A DNA stretch of 64,000 nucleotides, taken from NCBI RefSeq assembly GCF_002127325.2, contig NC_035448.2, positions 85,950,587 through 86,014,586 on the forward strand, read 5' to 3'. Position numbers and translations under genes: made by a program. Source of the stretch: Helianthus annuus (lineage: Eukaryota; Streptophyta; Magnoliopsida; Asterales; Asteraceae). The notes under the pieces are model-generated. The model saw nothing but the letters and a program-made list of their open reading frames with translations. It was not told where the DNA came from and ran no database searches. Shown here in pieces: positions 12,391 through 22,736 of this stretch. Position 1 is the first letter of the stretch. Every line of letters begins with the position of its first letter.

Positions 12391-13256
12391 TCTTTTCATT
12401 TTTTAAATCATCTATCTATCTATACTTTCTATAAAAGGAGAAATCCAAGTGACATAAGAAAAACTGATATGTTAGCAGGAGAGAGTGTCCAACAAGGCTT
12501 TTTTTTATCTCATTATTACATCATAAATCCTAATATTAAAAGAGTTTAAAATTGAAAGTTGGCCCACATCCACATTTTCAAAGGTTTGCCCATTTGTATA
12601 ATGCCTTATACTCAAAGGTCTACCCTCATTGCTTATATTATTAAAGTACTGATGTTAATTGAAAATTCAAAAAACCTCTTCTCACGTTCAAAATTCAAAA
12701 TTCTGGCTCCACATTCAAAATTCAAACCATATATATTCTAATTCTAATCCTATAAATAAGATATAATTATCTGGCTCCACATTCAAATCTCTCTCGCTCA
12801 TATCTACATATGAATTTGGCTCCACATTCAAATTTCAATTTATCTCTCTACTTTATATTTGCGATCATATCTTTCTTACTCAAATGCATAGCTCTCATGA
12901 TTGAGCCGGTTAATCTTCATATACAGTTCTTTGTTCCAGTATCATTGTTCCAACATCGTTGTTTCATGGAAGCTCTGTTTCACACATTCGCCTTTGACCT
13001 TGGCTTTGCGGGTTATTTTAGGTTTGTGGATTCTTTTAAACTGTTGATTATGTTGATAATATTTATTTTAAGGTGTTGATATATTTCAGCTTTTTTTTCC
13101 GAGCGAGCAGTGGGGAGTTCTTCTGCACTGTTTTTGAAGTCTGAAGTGCAGAAAGTAGAGTACTTCTTTATGATAAATGAAGAACTTAATGGTAATTATG
13201 AGAATCTGTTTTTTTTCTAATTTTATTTTTGTTCTTTCGGTTTATTGATATTTAAC

Positions 13257-13702
13257 TTTTTACTACGATTATTATATCCTTCTTTTACATGAGACTTGAA
13301 GAAATATACAAGCTAAATAACATATATGAATTTCGCTCCACATTCAAGAGTTAAAAATGACATCATACCCTTCTGTAGGTTCTTATGATTTAAAGTATCG
13401 GTTTATCAAGCAAGTTGAGGATCAAGTATAAGATGATAGGGCTACTGTTCAAGAGCTGAAGAACTGAAGAGGTGTTTTGGTGATGTCTTTCTGCACTTCG
13501 GAATTCAAAAACAGTGCAAAAGCTTTTCATCACGTTTTACTACCATTATATCCTTCTTTTACATCGGAGTTGAAGAAATATACAAGTTAAAAATGTCATC
13601 ATATCCTTCTGTAGGTTCTTATGATTTAAAGTATTGCTTTATCAAGGAAGTTGAGGATCAAGTATATGAGGATAGGACTACTGTTCAAGAGCTGAAGATT
13701 AT
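13257..13702 (+). repeat. Two copies of a coding-like fragment
   Basis: About 170-210 bp is repeated directly (about 13257-13466 and 13532-13702), starting at TATATCCTTCTTTTACAT and running to CAAGAGCTGAAG. In the second copy one frame reads MSSYPSVGSYDLKY and then IKEVEDQVYEDR. The first copy has the same frame with a stop. A preceding stretch (about 13100-13200) also reads as open protein (EVQKVEYFFMINEEL). I do not recognise the source gene. It looks like a captured exon fragment, as is common in Helitrons. Confidence 0.5.
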
Positions 13703-13870
13703 TAAATTTTGTTTTTCAGTTCTTAATGTAATTGTTGATCTATCGTCATATGTGATATGTAAATTTTAATTCTATTAATCTTTGTAGAGCTATTTTTACT
13801 GATTTGAGTATCAACAGTTGTTAGTGTTGATACCTGCTATTGTAAATGTTGAGTTTCTATTGTTGCCAGC

Positions 13871-15010
13871 ATCTGTTTAGCAAAAGATTTATCCACTGTT
13901 TAAAGGTATTGTCTGTTCTCATAATTCCTTTTTTTTGTAACGACTGTTGAGTTGCTACTGTTGCCAACATCTGTTATTCCCATCAGCGGTTTCTAAAGGA
14001 TTGTCAACCATCAACCCAATAGAAGTTCTGAACATTCTTAAAAAATAGGTATTTTGACAAAATTTGACAAAAAATCTTTAAAAGTCTGTTGAAAACAGCT
14101 GTTTTTAAAACATCTGTTTGGCAAAAGATTCATTCACTGTTTAAAGGTATTGTCTCTTCTCATAATTCCTGTTTTTTGTAACGACTGTTGAGTTGCTACT
14201 GGTGCCAACATCTGTTATTCCCATCAGCGGTTTCTAAAGGATTGTCAACCATCAACCCAATAGAAGTTCTGAACATTCTTAAAAAATAGGTATTTTGAAA
14301 AAAATTTACAAAAAATCTTTAAAAGTCTGTTGAAAACAACTGTTTTTAAAACATCTGTTTGGCAAAAGATTCATCCACTGTTTAAAGGTATTGTCTCTTC
14401 TCATAATTCCTGTTTTTTGTAACGACTGTTGAGTTGCTACTGTTGCCAACATCTGTTATTCCCATCAGCGGTTTCTAAAGGATTGTCAACCATCAACCCA
14501 ATAGAAGTTCTGAACATTCTTAAAAAATAGGTATTTTGAAAATAATTTACAAAAAATCTTTAAAAGTCTGTTGAAAACAGCTATTTTTAAAACATCTGTT
14601 TGGCAAAAGATTCATCCACTGTTTAAAGGTATTGTCTCTTCTCATAATTCCTGTTTTTTGTAACGACTATTGAGTTGCTACTGTTGCCAACATTTGTTAT
14701 TCCCATCAGCGGTTTCTAAAGGATTGTCAACCATCAACCCAATAGAAGTTCTGAACATTCTTAAAAAATAGGTATTTTGAAACAATTTGACAAAAAATCT
14801 TTAAAAGTCTGTTGAAAACAACTGTTTTTAAAACATCTGTTTGGCAAAAGATTCATTCACTGTTTAAAGGTATTGTCTCTTCTCATAATTCCTGTTTTTT
14901 GTAACGACTGTTGAGTTGCTACTGGTGCGAACATCTGTTATTCCCAAAATCAGTTTCCAAAGAATTGTCAATGATTAACTTTATAGAAGTTCTGAACATC
15001 TGTTATTGCT
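13871..15010 (+). repeat. 240-bp tandem repeat array, about 4.7 copies
   Basis: The block beginning CATCTGTTTGGCAAAAGATT recurs at 13871, 14111, 14352, 14593 and 14834, a period of 240-241 bp. Copies differ by only a few bases (for example TGTTGCCAAC against TGGTGCCAAC) and the fifth decays after about 14945. More degenerate, shorter AACATCTGTT-containing units continue to about 15690. No ORF spans it. The spacing and position suggest an upstream regulatory or structural array for the gene that starts at 15879. Confidence 0.9.
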
Positions 15011-15878
15011 CAACGTCTTTAAATGAAGACGTTTTTTTACTGCTGTTGATTTACCACTGCTCAATAGTGCTGAACATCTGTTAATGGTCAACTGTTATTG
15101 CTCAAGTTGCTACTGGTGCGAACATCTGTTATTCCCAACGGCAGTTTCCAAAGAATTGTCAATGATTAACGCAATAGAATTCTGAACATCTGTTATTGCT
15201 CAATGTCTTTAAATGACGAGGTTTTTTACTGCTGTTGATTTACCACTACTCAACAGTTCTGAACATCTGTTATTGCTCAACTGTTGATTTACCACTGTTT
15301 ACAACATTTGTGTCCGATGAAGTGGTAGTAGCCTTTGTTTGCCATGTAGATTATTGTTGGTCTTTAAATGAAGAGATTTTTTTTATATTTTTTTATGGCA
15401 GAGGTTTAAAATTTGTCCTTTCAGTTTCTTGATATTTAATTTTATAGTTTTCCCATGAAAATTTATTTTTAAAATGTTTTGCATTAAATGGCTGCTAATA
15501 TTTAATATCAATTTATTTGTTTATCTTAAAAGTCTGTTGAAAGGACTGCTAAGTTACTAGTGTTGTATAAGATCTGTTGTTGCCCAACAGTGGTTTCCAA
15601 ATATTGCTGAAGGGTATTGTCTGTTCTCATAGGTTCTGTTTAATCTGAGGACTGTTGAGTTACTAATGTTGCCTAACATCTGTTGTTGGCCAACAGTGTT
15701 AGCTATCAGATCTTTCCAACTTCTGACACGTCAGCATTCACCTTTTCACTTTATAAACCGATGTTTCATGCCTAAACAAAGGTTTTACTTTCGTCTGGAG
15801 TTTAAAATTCAGCAGTAAGGTTTCCACCTTCTTCTTCAACACTTCTTCGTCAACCTCTCGCAACTTTCAATTCCGATC
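15011..15878 (+). promoter_or_regulatory. Promoter-like region of the 15.9-kb gene
   Basis: It contains many AACATCTGTT / CAACAG / CTGTTGA motifs. Then come a CACGTCA element (about 15727), a TATA-like TTATAAACC (15751-15759), and a CT-rich leader (CTTCTTCTTCAACACTTCTTC) ending in the ATG at 15879. The order and spacing are those of a plant promoter and 5' UTR. Nothing else coding is seen. Confidence 0.5.
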
Positions 15879-18800
15879 ATGACTTTGGTGATGAAAAAAT
15901 CGCATAACTACGTTGCTATTTTTGAGAAAACCGAGAACAATACTCTCCATCATTCGATGATTGATATTCTTACATCATCAAAATACAAAGTCATTCTTAC
16001 CGCCGACGCACCCATTTTCCAAGAGACGCTTCGTGATTTTTGGGCTAATGCGAATATTGAAGAACAAAACAATGTGGCCGTAAGTATAACTTCAAAAGTC
16101 GGAGGTGAATCGGTTGCTATTACCCCCAGTACCATATCAACAACATTTGAGGTATACGACTTGGCAGGTAAGACCTCTTTGCCAAAAAAATGAGATTCAA
16201 ACATACTTAATGGGGAGGGGATATGATGGAGTGTTGAATCAGGCAACTATGTTTAAAGGTAATTTTCCACCGCCAATGAAATTCCTGTTCCATACTCTCT
16301 TAATCTGTCTCTCAAATAAAACTACTTCTTTTAATGAAATACCTTTGAAAATTCAGTCATTGGGGTATGCAATTTTGACAAATACTGATTTTAACTACTC
16401 CCAAGCATTGTTTGCTGATTTGGTTGCAAATTTAAATAACATTAAAAAGGGCAAAATTACTGCTATTAAAAAGGGCAAAACTGCTATTATTAAAAAGGGG
16501 AAAGCTGCTGCTATTGAAAAGGGGAAAACTGCTGGTTTTCTTATGTTTCCTAGACTATTAAGCTACTACCTGCAAAAACACGTGTCTCAAAAAGCTTTTG
16601 AAAAAAGGTGAAGCTATTAAAATGAATAGTCTAACTTTTACTCGCCTTATGGCTAAAGAGTCAGATGTTTTCAAAACTAAAGCAAATGGGAATGAGGAAA
16701 TTTTAGATGAGTCTACAACTGCTCCTCAAACGTCTATTGCTGAGCCCACTGCTCTTGGTGATCACAGCACTACAACCACTGCTGTGAAACCCCCACCAAC
16801 AAAACTCAAAAAGAACAAAACAAAATCCAAAAAGCCCATCGAAACCAGCAAAATGGGTCCTCTGGAAGATGAGATCCCAGAGGTTAACCCCATAACAACA
16901 CAGATGTCACTACAAACCACTGTTGCTACTTCCTCACAACATGTGGAAAGATCTCAACCCATAAACCAAACTCCTCATGATTCCTCACAAAAGGAACATG
17001 TTGTATTCATAGGGTAACCACAATATGATGTCATACCCTCTTATGAGAGTATACTTAAAAGCCCTTCTCCCACGGCAATGTCTCTTTCAACAACAATCCC
17101 TTTATCTTCCATTCCACCAAAGTTTGTAACACTGCTTCAAGCTATTGACATTCAGAGTGATAACATTCCCTCTCACGAACACTTTACTGAGAGTTTAACT
17201 TCAACAATAGCTATGTCTAAACCTTTTCAATTACCTAACCCGGAAATAGTTGAGGAGGCTACACCTCTTGAATTTCAGCAAATTCTTGATGGTATTTCAA
17301 GTGGAGCAGCTACTACAAATGTCAAATCCACTGATTTACGTTTGGACAGTAGTTTCATCAGTCAGACTCCCTTGAAGGCAACCACTGCTGTGTCTATCAA
17401 GGTATCCACTGGTGAGTTCAAGTTAACCACGGGTGAGATCACTAAGGTAACCACTGATGCAGAGGGAAGTCCCCAGAACCAAGAACAAGGGGCATTTGGA
17501 GATACCTCCTCTTTCAAAAGCAGATACAACCACCTCTGGTGGGAATTCCGATGATCCTATTAAGTTAGGTGATGGATTAAAATACCAGGATTTGACGGAC
17601 AGGATATCTAACTTGGAAACAACTATTGCTGATATGAAAGATCAATTGAAGCAGTTGGTGGATGCTTTCAAAAGTCGACCTTCTCATCACAGTTATGCCC
17701 AAAGCTTTGGAATTCGGTACAACCTATTCTTGCAGCTCAAAGGGAACTGGCTGAGATTCAACTTAATTCCCACATGAAGCTAATTAGAGTTATGGTTGAA
17801 GCAAGATACAAAGACACACAGGCTGACATCAAGGGCATAAAAGAATGCATTGCAAAGTTAACTGGTACTATCCCTACACCTGTGTTTGAAAAAAGACGAT
17901 GAAGATGATGCTGAAAAGAGGGAAAAGGATTCCATGAAAAACTTTGGTGAACCAACACCAAGGAATCAGCCAAAACAAAATCCAAAGCCTGCCAAGTAAA
18001 CTTCTGCAAAATCTCCTGGAAAATCTGATACTGGTAAGAAAAAGGGAATTGATGATTCCGTTAACACCTGTGTTTGAAAAAAGACGATGAAGATGATGCT
18101 GAAAAGAGGGAAAAGGATTCCATGAAAAACTTTGGTGAACCAACACCAAGGAATCAGCCAAAACAAAATCCAAAGCCTGCCAAGTAAACTTCTGCAAAAT
18201 CTCCTGGAAAATCTGATACTGGTAAGAAAAAGGGAATTGATGATTCCGTTAACAAACAGACAAATAAGGAGATTGAACGAAAACAGAAGAGGAAGCATAC
18301 AAAAGATGATTCCGTCAACATTGGAACTTCAAATAGTAGAAAATCACAGAAAGATAACGAATCACTACCAGAAAAACCAACCACTGCTGCGAAACTCAAA
18401 ACCACTGCTGAACCTAAGAAGTCAGATTCTGATCTACCTAAAACAAAACTCTCACCAGAAAAACCACTTGTCAAAAAGCATAATACAAAATCCTCATCAC
18501 CACTGCCAACCTCGACTGAAACAATTGTTGATGCAACAAATGTTTCAGCATATGTTAAGACAACAGCGGTTGAGACACCAGTTGTTTCAACAGTTGTTAG
18601 TCAATCCACTGATTCTACCCAATTTCAATTTCCATCACAATCAACCCTTACAGTCATGGCACCTTTTTCTTTTCTAATTCCTCCTTCTCCAAAATCTGTT
18701 TACACAAGAAAGAGAAAATTCATGATGCATGAAGAAGAGAAGGAAGAAAAAGATATACCTGCACCAATTCCGTTATCAGCTACTCCGTTCATTCAAACTT

Positions 18801-20038
18801 CACCTAAACCATTCGTCCCACCTCCATCAACAAAGATCAACCCATTAGCAGTAACTTTCCCTCTGGAACTGCTTACAGTTCAAGATGAAATGACTCAATT
18901 TTACACAGAGGATGATCCATCGAAAAGAACCTTCCTATCTCTTCAGGGATTTGAAACTCCAAAGAATATTTATGAATATCTGAAGCTAAAGGGCAAGCAA
19001 GTAGAAGATAAGGCAAATGAAGAGTGTAAAGGGCTAGGAGATATTAATTTATCAGCTCGCATGTAACATTGGCTTGGTGAAGTCAAGAAGTTGGAAGATT
19101 TTGCTAGAGACCTGAGTAAGAATATGTCAAATCTGTCACCAAATGATGAGCTAGAAAAGACATTAAGAAATGATTTCTTGAACACTATCATGGAAACCAA
19201 GCCCTACGAAGCCTACAGATCTGATTTCAAAGACTGGCCCCTTGAGGCTCTTAATGAGGAAGTTAATAGAACTGAAAAGATGAATAAAGATCCTCAAATG
19301 CCAAAATCTGCTCCCAACTGGAAACAATACAAAAAGGTTGAAGTGGATGAAGTGTTGAAGTATAAGAGAATGAAGGCAGAACTTGTAGCAGCTAAGGTTG
19401 GGACTGCTAGACAAATTGGAAAATGGACTAAGCAATCTATTGATCTAGCTTACAGTAGGTTAGAAGAGCGAAGAAAGACAGATCCAAATCTTCCTAAAAA
19501 GCCAGTATACAAAGATGAAACGACTGTTATACGTCGGCAGACCGTTACATCTAAAAAGCTATTCTCATCAGCAGATGTATCCATTGCTGCCTTGAACCAA
19601 ATAAAAAGACAACAACTGATGGATGAGGAAGATGAAAATAGGTATGCTGAGCACAGAAAAGAGTCTATCAGAAATCAGTTACGATATGGATTGGATGATG
19701 CTTCGTTGAAATTACAAGCTCAAGTTGCTCAAACACTTCAGAAGTTGGCAAGCAGGCCTCAATCGCCAAACTCCTCTCAAATAAAACTTCTCCCAAGAAA
19801 CCCATCAGACCCAAAAATACTAAAGTGGAAGTCTGACAAACAGACCCATGAATTGACTTTGATGAAGTCTGATGGTAGTGTTGAAAAGATATCAAGGGAG
19901 AATGTACTTGGTCTGAATCCAGTTGACCTCCAAGATCTTTTTAACCTTCAGTTTGATAGGGATGAAGATGATACCGATTCTTTGGATTTTGAGCTCCAAT
20001 TCAAAGGGCAAATCCGGGAAATGTTGATGAGAGAATAA
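15879..20038 (+). pseudogene. Broken long gene of a gag-associated Asteraceae type
   Basis: One protein can be followed through at least three frames. The N-terminal part (MKKSHNYVAIFEK..., then FLFHTLLICLS, FLMFPRLLSYYL) resembles a family frequent in Asteraceae genomes and often found with LTR elements, sometimes mis-annotated as synaptobrevin/longin-like; I know no proven function. A low-complexity T/K/P-rich middle follows, with a short coiled coil (DRISNLETTIADMKDQLKQL, about 17600), then a charged C-terminal part (18656-20038). Breaks: extra A in A-runs near 16188, 16604 and 17892; shifts near 17520 and 17700; in-frame TAA at 17015, 17997 and 19064; and a 188-bp duplication. The last 315 codons are clean. 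It is either a dead gene or one with unrecognised introns, but there are no good splice sites at the breaks. Confidence 0.65.
17876..18251 (+). repeat. Perfect 188-bp tandem duplication
   Basis: The block from ACACCTGTGTTTGAAAAAAG to GATGATTCCGTTA occurs twice in direct contact (17876-18063 and 18064-18251). I see no difference between copies. The unit is not a multiple of three, so it shifts the frame of the surrounding pseudogene. It could be real and recent, or an assembly artefact. Confidence 0.93.
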
Positions 20039-20765
20039 AGATCTGCTGATTTCTAAAATCTGCTGATTCCTTGATTTAGTTTTGCTGAAAGTTGTTGAGG
20101 CAGGTGATTGTGTTTTTGTAGTTAACGTTTGTTGAACTTTAAGTTGTATTCAAATTCTATGAAGTACGTATGTCTATAAACAGTTTATATTGTCTTTTTG
20201 GGTAAACAGTTAAATTGTATGTAATTGATATATTAACCGATAATCTATGTTTATAGTTGTCTTTTAGCTATAATAGATAACACGTTTTGGTACAATATCT
20301 ATGCACGTATCTATATGTTCTATTAATATGTGTTATGCATGCTTGTCTAAGAAACGACTCGTGTTTGCAGCTCTCATTTTTAATGAGAGTACTAAATTCT
20401 TTGTTAATAACATTATTCTCTTAACATCTGTTTACTAACCTTTGTAATTTCTGTTGAGTGACCTTTTTAACATAGGTTGACTAACATGCATATCTGTTTA
20501 CTATCTATCCATCTGGCAAGCTCTGTTGGAGATAATGGATAACATTTTTTAGGAAAGTCTGTTGGAAAGCAACAGAGGTTTTTAACAGTTGATAGACAAC
20601 AGTAGTTTGCTATCAACATAATGGAATTGCTATTGAATAAACCTATTGACCATTAGTGTATATCAATTTTATAAGTCTGCACTAATTATTTTTTTTACTC
20701 TCTGTTAATATGGGCTATGCATTGTTTTCTATGAAACGACCCGTGTTTGCACACGGGTCTTACCG
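20039..20765 (+). other. 3' flank of the pseudogene up to the Helitron end
   Basis: AT-rich, non-coding. It repeats the CTGTTGA / AACAG / ACATCTGTT motif theme of the upstream region. A decayed look-alike of the Helitron terminus occurs near 20352 (GAAACGACTCGTGTTTGCAG) about 380 bases before the real one (GAAACGACCCGTGTTTGCAC at 20733), so the 3' region may have been duplicated. Confidence 0.5.
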
Positions 20766-20769
20766 CTAG

Positions 20770-21397
20770 TACTATATAATAAAAGAAACCTATTTTGGGA
20801 CACTTGTTATTCTCTCATTTAATTGATTAAAATTATTAAGAGTAAACTTCCGTTTTGCTCCCTGTGGTTTGGTCACTTTAACGGTTTTGCTCCAAACCTT
20901 TAAAAATAGCCATTTTACTCCCTGATGTTTCGATTTTTTTGCCAGTTTGCTCCCCGCCTCTAACTCCATCCAAATTGTTTGTTTTTCCATTTTGCTCCCC
21001 GCAGGGAGTAAACTGGCAACAAAACCAAAACATCAGGGAGTAAAATGGCTATTTTTAAAGGTTTGGGGCAAAACCGTTAAAGTGACCAAACCACAGGGAG
21101 CAAAACGGAAGTTTACTCAATTATTAATAATACTAATAATATTAATATTTAATCTAAATTAATACAAATTTTTATTATTAATAATATTTAATCAATTCTA
21201 AAATCTAATCTAATACAAATGGTTCTTATAGTTATAACTTATGGTTCTTATAGATATAACTTATTTTATTATTTAATATATAAAATTAAATTTATTCAAC
21301 CCGTGCAATAAAGAAGGCTTTTAAAAAGATAATGTTTTATTATTTGGTATATAAAATTCATTTATTCAACCCGTGTAATACACGGGGTTATAATCTA
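20770..21397 (+). mobile_element. Short Helitron-like element directly behind the first
   Basis: It begins TACTATATAATAAAAGAAACC, right after the CTAG of the preceding element, and ends with the hairpin CCCGTGTAATACACGGG, a short AT spacer (TTATAAT) and CTAG|T (21394-21398). The 3' end is typical. The 5' end lacks the usual TC. About half of the interior is the Mutator-type MITE at 20840-21118, which inserted later. No genes. Confidence 0.5.
20840..21118. mobile_element. Mutator-type MITE, 9-bp TSD
   Basis: A 279-bp foldback element. The first and last ~115 bases are inverted copies with few mismatches (both start GAGTAAACTTCCGTTTTGCT). It is flanked by a perfect 9-bp direct repeat AATTATTAA (20831-20839 and 21119-21127), the TSD length typical of Mutator-like elements. 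The repeated GTTTTGCTCC / TTTACTCCCTG units within each arm give it a second level of repetition. No coding sequence. Confidence 0.92.
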
Positions 21398-21590
21398 GTT
21401 AGACAATAATCAGTTATCTATAATCGAATTTTAAGTTTTGGTATAATTAAACATGGGTTTTTAAACATGTAGCACAATGTTAAATTTGTACTAATGACTT
21501 ATGACAAAAAAAAAAGAGATAAATGATAATGTTCAAATATTTCAACTAACAAACAATAAGCACACAATACTGAATATAAAAAAAGGAATG

Positions 21591-22233
21591 TTATGTGAAG
21601 ATGATTTTGATAAACACGATTTTATGAAATATTAAAGGTCTTGATCTATTGTAAGCAAAAACTTTCCTTGACTCGTTGACCATTTGAAAATACCCATCTT
21701 GCCCCCATGGAACTCCCCTAGATTTTATCAAATTATTCCAACCGACAACATTATACCTGTAACAAACAACAATTAATACATATACATATGAAAAAAAAAA
21801 CAAATTTAGCATATTATAAATAGATTACAAACTGTAGTATGTTATAAGTAGATTATAAACCTTGCAGTTTCGAAAAGTCTTTCTGTAGGTATTTTCAATT
21901 CCCATTCAGATCCACCAATCATCTTTATAATTATTTTGGTATTATTGTGTAAACTAGCGAAAATTTTGATGTGTTCAGGTAGCCACTACAAAATAAGAAC
22001 AAATTGTTCTTAATATTAGAATGTATATTGTTAAAAAGTTAATAAAAACAATACAAAAACTATTAATGCAATAAAGTCATTTATCAAGTTATCGACTATA
22101 TAATTTTCAAAAACATGATACTTTGAATCATTAGGAAGCTCTATGAAGTTGTATGGGTGATAGGTATCTTTAAGATCGATGGCATCCGAGGTTGATTTCT
22201 TCAATAAAATTTCATAACCATCTTTATTAAAAA
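21591..22233 (-). pseudogene. B3-domain-like gene fragment with an intron
   Basis: On the minus strand an exon at 21986-21861 follows an acceptor (TTTTGTAG) and reads WLPEHIKIFASL, then IGGSEWELKIPTERLFETA. The donor AAG|GTTTAT and acceptor GTTACAG|GTATAATG (exon from 21756) keep the frame, continuing YNVVGWNNLIKSRGV and GYFQMVNES. The order IP-like start, W.L.I, then F..GW..F...  and a final hydrophobic strand is that of a B3 DNA-binding domain. An upstream exon part (22233 down to about 22060: NKDGYEILLKK, YHPYNFIELPND) I do not recognise. The gene is cut at 22233 by an LTR element, and no complete reading frame remains. The B3 assignment rests on pattern only. Confidence 0.4.
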
Positions 22234-22736
22234 TGAGATTCCAGGATCTGACAGGTTTGGCAGAGTTTTGGCCCCGAGATAACCGGTTCGGTAGAATATT
22301 ATTGATAAGAAAGAGTAGAAGTAGAATCGACACCGAACATGTTAATTTAATCTGGTTTCAATTCAATGATTTGAAGTTACATATCCACGAAACCAATTGG
22401 ACATCATCTTCCTCTGGGAACCAAAGCTTGTCCAAATGAGGAGACATCATCCCTATTTATAGGCATAGTCCATTCGCAAGGATAAACATGTGTGAATGGA
22501 CTTAATCACGGATGCACCATTAGGGACGGATCTGGTTCATTTGTACGAATGCACTCATTCGTGCGAATGTGACTTGGACTATTGTGATGTCCATTCATAC
22601 GGATTGACTCCATCCGCACGAATGTACATTTACAATACAAAATCTTGTCCGTTTTCACACTAATCTATAAAATATTCAACACATGCTCTATCTAGCCTAT
22701 TCGCACAGTGGCGGACATACGAAATATGCATCAACA
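22234..22736 (-). repeat. 3' LTR of element A
   Basis: Starts TGAGATTCCAGGATC and ends ATGCATCAACA on the + strand. A TATA box reads TATAAATA on the minus strand at about 22453-22462. Upstream of it (22500-22640) lie four near-palindromes of the type CATTCGTGCGAATG. Confidence 0.88.

Larger units (their letters stand above)
12419..20769 (+). mobile_element. Candidate 8.35-kb non-autonomous Helitron
   Basis: The left end reads A|TCTATACTTTCTATAAAAGG (12419 on), like plant Helitron 5' ends. The right end is the hairpin GACCCGTGTTTGCACACGGGTC, TTACCG, then CTAG|T at 20766-20770, a textbook 3' end. Between them lie duplicated coding-like fragments, a 240-bp tandem array and a broken gene of a gag-associated type, but no Rep/helicase gene, so it could only be non-autonomous. 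The first 840 bases (12419-13256) are AT-rich, with repeats of GGCTCCACATTCAAA. That the two ends belong to one element is an inference; they could be ends of two elements. Confidence 0.42.

Noticed and set aside
13871..15010. CRISPR-like array
   Set aside because: The whole 240-bp unit repeats without unique spacers, and the sequence is a plant nuclear genome.
18132..18677. 181-codon Q/L/H-rich ORF and the minus-strand ORFs around 17758-18474
   Set aside because: Shadows of the lysine/threonine-rich pseudogene frame and of its 188-bp duplication.
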